In this document: positions 8,901-15,286 of the stretch, piece after piece | Layout: each line of letters starts with the position of its first letter | Position numbering within the stretch: position 1 is the first letter of the stretch | Origin: Epibacterium ulvae | GTDB taxonomy: Bacteria > Pseudomonadota > Alphaproteobacteria > Rhodobacterales > Rhodobacteraceae | Assembly: GCF_900102795.1 (NCBI RefSeq) | Contig: NZ_FMWG01000012.1 | Coordinates: 1-64,000 of the forward strand | Length of the DNA stretch: 64,000 bases | Direction of reading: 5' to 3' | Notes under the pieces: model-generated | The model's input: the letters and a program-made list of their open reading frames with translations, nothing else | Told to the model about the DNA's origin: nothing | The model's database searches: none | Program-made: the position numbers and the translations under genes

Positions 8901-10262
8901 TTCGAATATTCCATTCATAAACTCAACATAATAACCAGCAAGCTGTTTTGAGAGTTCGACATTGCCGCCATCCTCTTCCCAAGAGCTGCCAATCTCAAAT
9001 AGACCGGTCACATCATTATAGATGACATTTGTATAGGCTTCAGGGTTCTTCTCGAAAAGTGTATCAAAAATTTTACCCACAGCAAAAGATACTAAGATAG
9101 TGGCGGGGTGAAACTGAACTACCCCAGCGCCACTGCCAAAGATACCAGTGCCAAGACTGTGAAGGTTCGGTAAAAACTCTTTGATGGCCAAAGTTGTGAA
9201 GCCCGCGGCAATCTGGCCTTCTACGGTTTCAATATCTGGCAGAGCGCGGTTCAGAGCCGTTGTTAAAAATAAACCTCCGACGCCTGCTAGTGGAAAATCT
9301 GCAGTTAAAATTTTGATTGGCCCAGGGTCAATCCTGTCAAGGAGCGCGGGGCCAGCACCAATTTCTGACAGCAGCGCGTGAATCCCAATATCAATGATAT
9401 AGTCAACTCCGGTGTTAAGCAGCCGGCCTACAACGTCCTCAGCCAATGTGTCTGACGAAAGACCAGAAAAAACTTCAGCGCTAATCCATTGCGACAACAA
9501 AGCGGACGCATTGTCTATACCGGTTTCAGCCAGGTCGATTCCAAAATCTTGGAAAGCAAGTGTCGCAATACCGTCCATGGCGCCATCTTCGTTGAAATCA
9601 GACTGTAACGGCGCGCCAATCAGCCCTCCGGTTGCTTCAAATAGGTTTTCAACGAATGTACCAAGGATAGTTGTTGTGGCAATTTGCTCAAATGGACTTG
9701 CGTCTTCACCGATAAGCGCATTAACGAGGAAGGGGGTCAACAGAGTTCCAACCTCCTCCCCACGACGGGCCCCCTCCAATACTACAACAGTTGGCTCACC
9801 TGCGATATTGCCGTCTGCATCACGGACACCTTGAAGTTGTACAATTTCGCCCTGTAGGTTGGAATATGTATGGTAGAATTCTAAACCTGGCTCACCATTT
9901 ATCAATGTGACCTTGTACTCTGTTCTACCTTCGCCGTTTGGGAGGTTGAAAACGATGCGGTCGAGGCCAGGCTGGGTCGGATCGCTATCGGTAAGATCTT
10001 CAATAACCAACGTGCCTGCCGCGATTGAAGCCAAATCAGCATCACTGAGCAACCCTAAAATAGATGTATTATGAACGCGAATACCATCGGCAATGTACGT
10101 ATGATGTTCTGCTACTTCAAAGTTGTATACGCGGTGATAGCTTGTACGCAGATCATCGCTTGGGTTTACATACTCTGTTGATAGACTCTTTGTCTCAAGG
10201 TTGTTTAGTGCAGTTTCAGCAGAAAACGCTTTTCTAGAAGAATGACCTGAACAGTTTATCAT
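5940..10262 (-). CDS. RTX protein beginning with C-terminal Hint half
   Basis: A 1440-residue protein, start ATG 10262 with AAGGAA ten bases upstream. Residues 44-65 (RVYNFEVAEHHTYIADGI then RVHN) match blocks F and G at the C-terminal end of Hint/intein domains, ending in His-Asn followed by Thr66. The N-terminal splicing half is absent here but present in the gene at 11015-12655. Residues ~67-765 are a large unrecognised region starting SILGLLSDADLASIAAG. From ~765 to ~1345 come dozens of GGxGxDxLxGG calcium-binding nonapeptides, and the C-terminus ends LSADDFIF, the tail seen on many roseobacter type I-secreted proteins. The gene follows an HlyC-type acyltransferase, so the protein is probably a lysine-acylated, calcium-dependent secreted toxin or surface protein. 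No HlyB/HlyD genes are in the window. Confidence 0.88.
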   Translation of the reverse strand: MINCSGHSSRKAFSAETALNNLETKSLSTEYVNPSDDLRTSYHRVYNFEVAEHHTYIADGIRVHNTSILGLLSDADLASIAAGTLVIEDLTDSDPTQPGLDRIVFNLPNGEGRTEYKVTLINGEPGLEFYHTYSNLQGEIVQLQGVRDADGNIAGEPTVVVLEGARRGEEVGTLLTPFLVNALIGEDASPFEQIATTTILGTFVENLFEATGGLIGAPLQSDFNEDGAMDGIATLAFQDFGIDLAETGIDNASALLSQWISAEVFSGLSSDTLAEDVVGRLLNTGVDYIIDIGIHALLSEIGAGPALLDRIDPGPIKILTADFPLAGVGGLFLTTALNRALPDIETVEGQIAAGFTTLAIKEFLPNLHSLGTGIFGSGAGVVQFHPATILVSFAVGKIFDTLFEKNPEAYTNVIYNDVTGLFEIGSSWEEDGGNVELSKQLAGYYVEFMNGIFEQTQSQSNNFNEIGDELRLVFGHYEEHILNGGKRSFENLDSAFKARVIDTIQEIDLIDGELKFGDVIARTAAEADFIDYATHYYFQVYSGTFRKKTKITEINKGVETDGASNELLISIVEQADLADDGDIRSYITNQANRLYGDIPDFYANGALEAALKHFSTEDWKQGYLLTKTESFWRQTGDGEEWTTRTVYDEELGIQIISNVLYLRAVVLKLESKGYAIDTKTDVIDALIESEIFIKPKGLVFEEFEYSRQIAADYQEYLANQEAYDAAFIAAGPNNGFTQSWALTFQEAARLGLIDDYNRTGDDADNLFLASGGGDTIDGAGGDDQIHGYSGDDSLLGGTGDDTLSGGFGQDTLIGGQDADSLLGDSGDDSLSGGAGDDSLSGGAGNDTLTGGMAEDHLFGDADNDHIYGGNADDMLDGGDGDDWLIGGEGADILHGGEGFDTVSYLPSNEGVTINLRNATQIGGDAQGDSLSDIEAVIGSDHADRIYGSDIDNLILGQAGNDRLFARDGDDTVEGGAGNDQIGGGNGDDLLSGGVGDDALYASGQDDTLIGGSGADTLYGGSGFDVVDYSTSYAGVIIKLTTHIQSGGDAQGDHLYTIEAVTGSEFSDQIYGSHDNNFISGGSGEDTLYASHGDDTVEGGGGRDEIGGSYGNDVLHGQKGDDSLFGGSNNDHLHGGLGNDELYGGTDKDTLYGGNGDDTLFGGSHADVLDGGAGIDVASYEGSSVGVDIRLADDLLRGGDAAGDSLVDIEIIHGSNYADRLYGDDQANTFYGLDRNDTIYTRDGDDTVWGGTGNDVIGGGNGDDSLSGGHAYDTLYGGSGDDYISGDGHRDELYGGDGNDALFGGLDRDTLYGGSGDDYISGDEHRDELYGGDGNDALFGGYDRDTLYGGGGDDTLQGGAGADVFVFENGFGSDVIKDFDASFSAEHINLSGVSAITSFGDLQFNHLSQSGNDAVISDGNGNTIRLEGVSISTLSADDFIF
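6221..6436 (-). repeat. 108-bp tandem duplication in RTX domain
   Basis: Two nearly identical 108-bp units (6221-6328 and 6329-6436) encode 36 residues each of RTX repeat with the pattern TLYGGSGDDYISGD-HRDELYGG-DGNDALFGG. They differ at only a few bases, so the duplication looks recent. Confidence 0.9.
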
Positions 10263-10274
10263 TTAATTTTTTCC

Positions 10275-10676
10275 TTAAGAAATATTGTTTTTTGCGTCGC
10301 GAGAAGTCGCGACTTCAGCCATGAATTGATCTATAAATGGCTGTGAATTGCCCAGAGCTGAGATACACTCAACAATCGAAACCTCAGATCCACACCGCCA
10401 GTCTTGCAGCGACATAATGTGACCAGCGGTCCGTAATCGGCTCTGCAAGTCATCAGACGCATAGGCCCATGTCAACGCGGCTAGTGGCCGCTTATCTTTG
10501 ACAAAAACACGCACTTGCCGAAACATGAGCGGCGCGCAAATTTGTGTCTCGATCCAAGAGGTCGGCTTGTCTCGGTGGTCTTTTGACACGGTCATAAGCC
10601 AGGTGATTTGACCAAGTGCCTTAGTGAATTCATCAGAAGTAGGAGGTGAAGTGGTAAGATTGTGTTCTTTTGTCAT
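10275..10676 (-). CDS. HlyC-type toxin-activating lysine acyltransferase
   Basis: A 133-residue protein matching the HlyC/RtxC family, which moves a fatty acyl group from acyl carrier protein to internal lysines of RTX toxins. Family features in order: LGQITWLMTVSKDHRD with the candidate catalytic His34, VRVFVKDKRPLAALTWAY, and LQDWRCGSEV with Asp92. Length is slightly short of HlyC (~170). ATG 10676 is chosen because homology starts just after it, yet no good ribosome site precedes it, and the frame continues upstream for another ~75 codons into a separate ORF. Its stop TAA is part of the ribosome site of the RTX gene, so the two are tightly coupled. It probably acylates that RTX protein. 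Confidence 0.87.
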   Translation of the reverse strand: MTKEHNLTTSPPTSDEFTKALGQITWLMTVSKDHRDKPTSWIETQICAPLMFRQVRVFVKDKRPLAALTWAYASDDLQSRLRTAGHIMSLQDWRCGSEVSIVECISALGNSQPFIDQFMAEVATSRDAKNNIS

Positions 10677-11004
10677 AATAAACTGAAAAACCCGAGAAAG
10701 GAGGTAAACCGGAGTTAAAATGCTTCTCCGGCTGATAGGACGATTTTCGGGCACCTGACGCACAGCGCTAGGCAAGCTGAAAACCTCACTGCGTTGCCGC
10801 GTTGGCTCTGGTGGATGGGCGGTGAAACCTAGCCCACCCTCCACTTCAAAGCTGTAAAGCGTGACCGTCTTCGGGACTGGTCGCAGATGACATTCCACGA
10901 ATTGCTGAGGCTTGCTCGGCAGCCTCTCAAACGGAATGTCATCTGTGATCTTGACCGAAAACGCCCGGACGCCTTCACCAGGCTTGGGGGGGGTCGTTGC
11001 TCAT
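10677..11004 (-). pseudogene. Frame-interrupted ORF with C8 tract
   Basis: Directly after the Hint gene stop, ATG 11004 (with GAGGGG upstream) begins MSNDPP and then meets eight C residues (plus-strand G 10986-10993). In the actual frame translation stops at TGA after nine codons. If the run had seven C, the frame would continue as KPGEGVRAFSVKITDDIP, FERLPSKPQQF, ECHLRPVPKTVTLYSFEVEG and on without a stop into the acyltransferase, giving one protein of about 240 residues. The composition past the tract is protein-like. Either the gene is broken, or length variation or slippage at the tract controls it. The family is not recognised. Confidence 0.55.
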
Positions 11005-11014
11005 ACCATGCCCC

Positions 11015-12655
11015 TCAGCTACCGGCGTGTTTGCGGTTCATCATGCGATACGGCTTTTGTCGCGCTTCCGGCATATGACCCAAGTTCAAAGGCTCATTGC
11101 GTGGCATGGCTGACAATTCTGCCCCCTTCAAAGGCTGCACCGGGCCACCATCCAACACCATTGGCGCGGGCAAGCGCGGGCCTTGGCTTTCCCATTCAGC
11201 GGCCTTGTAGATGTCCTCAAGTGTGGTGCCTGAACCTGCAAGAACAAAGTCTTCAGGCTTGGGCAACAAGTCGCCAAACTCCCAGTGGAACGGCATCGGC
11301 TCACCGTCATCAACGCGGATCAATTCATCATCGCCAACAACGCCTCCCCCAGCTTGAATGAGGTCTGCGACAGCAAAGGATTTGCGTTCTTTGCCTTCTC
11401 CTACAATGAAACGCGTACCAACTCGGATGCGGCCCTCATCTTTCACATCAACACTACCGTCTGATTTCAGCGTTCCCGTGACCGCGCGCACAAAGCCGTC
11501 CCGTAGATCGCCAACCGGTACGTTGGTGGTAGCACGGATCAACGTACCATCTTGCTGCTGAATGACACCGTCATCACGCAACACATCAATCAAGGTCTCA
11601 AACTTGTACGATTTTTTGCTGTCGGCGCGGTAATAAACGTGGCCGGGTGTCACACGCGTGCCGTGGAAATCCAGCAGGATTTTAGCGTCATTTCTGAACA
11701 ATCGCGTAACCGGGCCCGGAACCAGATTTTCGTTTTTATCAAACGAGACCACCAAATCGCCGACTTCGATCTGCTCAATCGGCTTCTTCCAAATTTTGGC
11801 GTACACCTCGTCTTGGTCATAGATACCGTCAGGGCCGGGTATAAGATCAGGATCAAGAGGCCACATATCGATAGAAACTTCGGGACCGAAGCATTCTTCA
11901 CCCCGAGCTTTCAATATCTCTGCAGCTAAAACCGGTCCAACTGCAACGATCAACATGGTAGAAGCAACATCTGCGAAACTATCAATGAACGAATCGTACC
12001 ACTTTTGATCCATTTCTCGAATTTCATCTATTGTAGGAAGTCTCTCCAGATTATTCGCTCTGAGATATTGCTCCAGCTGTCTGCTAGAACTTAAGAAGTC
12101 ATATCCATCTAAAAACACCCCGTTCTCACCTATCAGCGGAATTGCAAATGTTACTGTGGGTGTACCCGACACCCCAAGACCAACTCCAAAACCAATTGTG
12201 ATCCCAGTCCCAGATGGCAAGCCATCAGCCTCCGTCAAGCCTTCTGCGGGTACGATTACGGCGACATTGTAGCCATACGCTGCACCAGAAAGATTTATAG
12301 ACGGATTGACCGAACCGTCTGGATGAAAACTCGACAACTCCTCGATAGAGCCGATATATCCACCAAAGTTCACTCCCGTAAAGCCGCGAAGACCAAAAGA
12401 GGTACCATTCATTGAATCCCATTCGTCTAGGCGGCCGGGATCAATCATATTTCCAAAACCTTGCTCAGATGAGATAGTATTAACCATTCTGAGAGCCCGA
12501 ACTAGACTGTCATCTGGTGCAAGAGGCGTTGTCATATAGACACCAATTTGGTCGGGGTTCACTGCTATTCCAGATTCAAATGGACCGACCAATGGAATAG
12601 TGACCTGATAACCAAGTGTGTTTGTTACTTGGAGATATTGTGTTGGATCTGACAT
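11015..12655 (-). CDS. Protein with N-terminal half of a Hint domain
   Basis: A 546-residue protein. Residues 1-254 are an unrecognised region with Gly-rich stretches and hydrophobic segments near 150-180 and 230-248. At Cys255 a Hint/intein-like domain begins: block A is CFGPEVSIDM, then KKPIEQIEVGDLVVSFD, and block B is GTRVTPGHVYY (TPGH at 336-339). It continues with VGTRFIVGEGKERKSF and ends WEFGDLLPKPEDFVLAGSG...TLEDIYKAAEWESQGPR, a tail I know from other roseobacter Hint proteins. The C-terminal blocks F and G (HTY...VHN) are missing here and occur at the start of the downstream RTX gene. ATG 12655 overlaps the stop of a small membrane ORF by one base. A self-cleaving or trans-acting role is inference. 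Confidence 0.78.
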   Translation of the reverse strand: MSDPTQYLQVTNTLGYQVTIPLVGPFESGIAVNPDQIGVYMTTPLAPDDSLVRALRMVNTISSEQGFGNMIDPGRLDEWDSMNGTSFGLRGFTGVNFGGYIGSIEELSSFHPDGSVNPSINLSGAAYGYNVAVIVPAEGLTEADGLPSGTGITIGFGVGLGVSGTPTVTFAIPLIGENGVFLDGYDFLSSSRQLEQYLRANNLERLPTIDEIREMDQKWYDSFIDSFADVASTMLIVAVGPVLAAEILKARGEECFGPEVSIDMWPLDPDLIPGPDGIYDQDEVYAKIWKKPIEQIEVGDLVVSFDKNENLVPGPVTRLFRNDAKILLDFHGTRVTPGHVYYRADSKKSYKFETLIDVLRDDGVIQQQDGTLIRATTNVPVGDLRDGFVRAVTGTLKSDGSVDVKDEGRIRVGTRFIVGEGKERKSFAVADLIQAGGGVVGDDELIRVDDGEPMPFHWEFGDLLPKPEDFVLAGSGTTLEDIYKAAEWESQGPRLPAPMVLDGGPVQPLKGAELSAMPRNEPLNLGHMPEARQKPYRMMNRKHAGS

Positions 12656-12825
12656 TATATACCTACCCTAATCAAAATGCTTCCGAGCACTGCGCTAGCG
12701 ATACTAACGAACATCAGAGTCTCGTAGCGCATACCTAAAATTGTCGATTGTCTATTGCCGAATAAAAGAGATAACCAAAACGTCGAAAATACCAATGATG
12801 TTAAAATGAGTACTAAACCAATCAT
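12655..12825 (-). CDS. 56-residue membrane protein
   Basis: ATG 12825 (AAGG ten bases upstream) opens a 56-codon frame whose TAA overlaps the next ATG by one base, so it heads the Hint-RTX operon. The sequence has two hydrophobic segments, residues 1-23 (MIGLVLILTSLVFSTF...) and about 36-52 (LMFVSIASAVLGSILI), separated by a short polar loop with FGNRQST. This is a two-helix membrane protein of unknown role; holin-like, immunity or secretion-helper functions are all possible without evidence for any. Confidence 0.6.
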   Translation of the reverse strand: MIGLVLILTSLVFSTFWLSLLFGNRQSTILGMRYETLMFVSIASAVLGSILIRVGI

Positions 12826-12844
12826 AGGCAACCTTATTGATATT

Positions 12845-12865
12845 TATCAGCTATACTAGCTGATA
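12845..12865. promoter_or_regulatory. Perfect dyad upstream of Hint-RTX operon
   Basis: TATCAGCTA (12845-12853) and TAGCTGATA (12857-12865) form a perfect 9-bp inverted repeat around TAC. It sits 20 bases upstream of the first gene of the operon in AT-rich DNA, a position suited to an operator. Confidence 0.5.
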
Positions 12866-13199
12866 TTTAGATGGTAGCTTTTGTACGTTGAATTTTCGCA
12901 CGAACAAACAAGCTGTTATCGACTCCCAAATCCATAACAATGGTTTTAGAGGTATCTGTCGTGATGACGCATTATCATCGAATATGCCCGCGTTCAGAGC
13001 ACAGACCAGCCTGCGCTTTAAATTCATTGAGACGCTTTCAAGCCCCCCTAACGATCAGTATATATTTAAACCTAAAACGTTGTAAAAACTACCGTAAGAG
13101 CTGCTAAGATCGCGCAACCTTGAAGAATCGTCAAGGAAAAACCTTCAACGAAGACAGATAACACTTTAGAGCAAGTTGGGCGAGATGCGAGCGACGCTC
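12866..13199. other. Intergenic region, no gene recognised
   Basis: About 330 bp of AT-rich sequence between the operator dyad and the ParB fragment. A weak plus-strand frame (12888-13085) lacks a ribosome site and resembles nothing I know. It may contain the promoter of the Hint-RTX operon. Confidence 0.45.
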
Positions 13200-13361
13200 T
13201 TAAGCAGACAACCCCTCCTCAAAGGGCTGCACGAGTAAGGGCTGTAACAGCCCCAAGGCGGCAATACTGGCGGTTAAATCCTGCACGTCTTTTGCACCGA
13301 GTTTGCGCACATTGCGGCGTGAGGGGATAAGCTGTTCTAGGTCAATAAATGTCAGTTCCAT
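13200..13361 (-). pseudogene. ParB/RepB partition protein, N-terminal fragment
   Basis: ATG 13361, preceded by AGGAG, opens a 53-codon frame beginning MELTFIDLEQLIPSRRNVRK, then DLTASIAALGLLQPLLVQP. This is the start of the ParB/Spo0J nuclease-like domain of plasmid ParB-type proteins, which normally run to several hundred residues. It ends at a TAA after LSA with unrelated sequence beyond, so it is truncated and marks an old plasmid backbone. Confidence 0.7.
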
Positions 13362-13399
13362 CGTCTGTCTCCTGTGTTGAAAATGGGTTTGGTGCCCAA

Positions 13400-13446
13400 C
13401 TGCACCCCAAAGCCCCCGCCCTGTTTGCAGGGGCTTGCGGGTGCAG
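13400..13446 (-). terminator. Hairpin after ardA-like gene
   Basis: An outer perfect 8-bp stem (13400-13407 with 13439-13446) and an inner GC-rich stem (AAGCCCC with GGGGCTT) form a strong hairpin between the ArdA-like gene and the ParB fragment. There is no long T run, so termination is likely but not certain. Confidence 0.55.
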
Positions 13447-13451
13447 TTCGG

Positions 13452-13973
13452 TTAGGAAAGGCGATAGATCAGATTGGTGCCGCCAAGGGTGATCTCGCGG
13501 TAGTCAAAGGAGAGATCCCGCGCGATGGCGTCATAATCGAGGTAGCAACTCAGCCGTTCGGGGATGTCGCCAAACAGACCTTCGTCAATAAACAGTTCTG
13601 CCAACTCGCGCAGGCTGTCCAACTGGTACAGATCGATGTTATAGCTGTCGGGGTCGACCTTGGGATCGAAGGCATAGCCTCCTTCGCCCACCGCAATGAT
13701 CACGCGGGTCTTTTGATCTGTGTCCCAGTCCTCGGCGCATGTCAGAAAATCGGCAAAATTCGCTTGGTTTAATCCAATGGCCTTGGCCAGTTCCGCGTCC
13801 AATTCCTCGCCATCAATGAACTGGATTTCGAACTTTTCCACGGGTTGGCCAAACCGATCCTGATGGCGATGGCTCTTGTCAAAGAACTCGTCCGCGCTTT
13901 GAAAGGAAAAACCCCTGACCATCCTTATGCGCCCAGGCCACCGCCACTTTGCTCCAATGGGATTTTTGACCAT
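13452..13973 (-). CDS. ardA: ArdA-like antirestriction protein with replaced N-terminus
   Basis: Residues from about 20 onward (GFSFQSADEFFDKSHRHQD, FEIQFIDGEELDAELAKAIG, RVIIAVGEGGYAFDP, LAELFIDEGLFGDIPERL, YLDYDAIARDL) follow the plasmid ArdA-type antirestriction family, DNA-mimic proteins that block type I restriction enzymes. The first ~18 residues are not ArdA. They are the out-of-frame reading of a different small gene whose own frame (WSKVAVAWAHKDGQG) runs into this one, so the two were fused by deletion. Only some 10-15 native ArdA residues seem to be missing. An internal ATG at 13922 could serve as start. Function may or may not survive. Confidence 0.68.
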   Translation of the reverse strand: MVKNPIGAKWRWPGRIRMVRGFSFQSADEFFDKSHRHQDRFGQPVEKFEIQFIDGEELDAELAKAIGLNQANFADFLTCAEDWDTDQKTRVIIAVGEGGYAFDPKVDPDSYNIDLYQLDSLRELAELFIDEGLFGDIPERLSCYLDYDAIARDLSFDYREITLGGTNLIYRLS

Positions 13974-14064
13974 CCCCCATCGGGCGCACGGTATAGCCCA
14001 ACATGTAGGGTGTTCTACCCCCGTTTACCTTGCGGTTTTGATTTTTGTTCTGCTCATCATTCAT
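13879..14064 (-). pseudogene. Small plasmid-type protein, truncated by fusion to ardA
   Basis: ATG 14064 starts MNDEQNKNQNRKVNGGRTPY, then MLGYTVRPMGDGQK and WSKVAVAWAHKDGQGF. This is the start of a short conserved hypothetical protein found on alphaproteobacterial plasmids (from memory of the AW-HKDGKGF motif). After GQGF the frame leaves homology and stops after SKRGRVL because the ArdA sequence takes over in another frame. It is probably non-functional. Confidence 0.5.
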
Positions 14065-14079
14065 ATCTCCTCCAATCAA

Positions 14080-14383
14080 TTGAAGTTAACAAATGAGAAC
14101 ATAAACAGAACAAATAATCGCAAACCTACAAGAAAATAGTCCTATTTACATACGGGCGTGTGGAACGGAGACCGATAAACAAGCGCCTCATGCGATTGCT
14201 GCATGCCATATGAACAACGATAACGCGCTCGCACATCTAGGTCGTCGCTCTGCAGGAACGGGCGGAAGCCGGACCTTCGCCGCACGCTCAACGAACGGCT
14301 GGTTTGGTATGCCCTCGCCGTGTGCCCAAAACGCCAAGCTCCACTTGGACCTGTCACGCTTTTGTGCCGCCCCAAGTGCTCGT
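14080..14383. other. Unassigned stretch between ardA remnant and IS relic
   Basis: About 300 bp. The first ~75 bases, upstream of the small plasmid-type gene, are AT-rich and could be its promoter. The rest is GC-richer, presumably degraded insertion or plasmid DNA. No convincing gene is visible on either strand. Confidence 0.4.
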
Positions 14384-14990
14384 TTAGGCCACTTTCCTTT
14401 CGAAAACGACGGGGCTTTTCCAGCCCAGTGCTGAGTGTCGACGTCGCGGATTGTAGAAGCCATTGATGTATTCGAAGATCGCCATCCTCAATTCCCGGAT
14501 CTCCAGGTCGCGTTTCATCCGGTTGTTCACGGCCCAGCCGATGACCCGCCGGGAGTGCAAGTCTAAGATCACAGCCAGATACAGCCCGCCTTCACGGGGT
14601 CAAACATAGCTGATATCGCCCGCCCACATCTGGTTTGGCAGATCCACCGTGAAGTCGCGGTCGAGCAGGTTAGGTACGATGTTGAACTTGTGATCACTGT
14701 CCGTGGTCGCCTTGTGTTTGTGGATTGTGACGACGGATATGCCGTTCTGGCGCATCAGCCTGCCAATACGGCGGTGACCCACATCTAAGCCAATCTCTTT
14801 CAGCTTTTCTGTCATGCGTGGGCGGCCATAGCTGCACAAACTCAGGCGCGATTGTACTTTAATGTGCGCCAACGTCACCATATCCGACCACTGTCTGCGG
14901 TTGGCAGGTCAGCTGCTTGCGTATTAGCCCAATGGACAGCGCGATCCGCACTGCATCTTGGCGGAATTCGTCCGTCCGTTTCAGTCCCAT
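14384..14990 (-). mobile_element. IS3-family insertion sequence relic
   Basis: ATG 14990 begins the OrfA start MGLKRTDEFRQDAVRIAL, which soon loses homology. OrfB follows: [61 protein letters not shown] and [19 protein letters not shown]. In OrfB the normal Trp codon after DISYV is TGA, and the segment carrying the second Asp and the Glu of the DDE triad is deleted between RDLEIREL and RMAIFEY. OrfA is also shortened. The element is dead; end repeats are not obvious. Confidence 0.82.
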
Positions 14991-15286
14991 AGTCCGTCTC
15001 TTTGGCTGCAATAAATGCTATCAAAAGAGCGGAACCAAACCGCGACAGCTCCAAAATGCGGTTTTGGGCCCCATAGGCACTGATGTCAGACACAAAAGGC
15101 GCTCGAAACGCGGCGCTTGTATCACAGCCAACACGCCGCATGATCAAACCAATCAGGTGAGCCAAACCCTCTCTTAGATTAGGCCGCCTATGGTTCCAAA
15201 AACTCTGACGAAAGACATGTGCCACCAAACTGAAATCGATGGGTCTTGAACCTAAGCTTTCGCTATTAAACTTCAAAGCAATTCCT
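14991..15286. other. Unassigned stretch next to lacI-type gene
   Basis: About 300 bp between the IS relic and the repressor gene. A minus-strand frame crosses it (14875-15306), but its translation shows no family resemblance and it overlaps the repressor and OrfA, so I do not call it. It is likely degraded mobile DNA. Confidence 0.4.
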
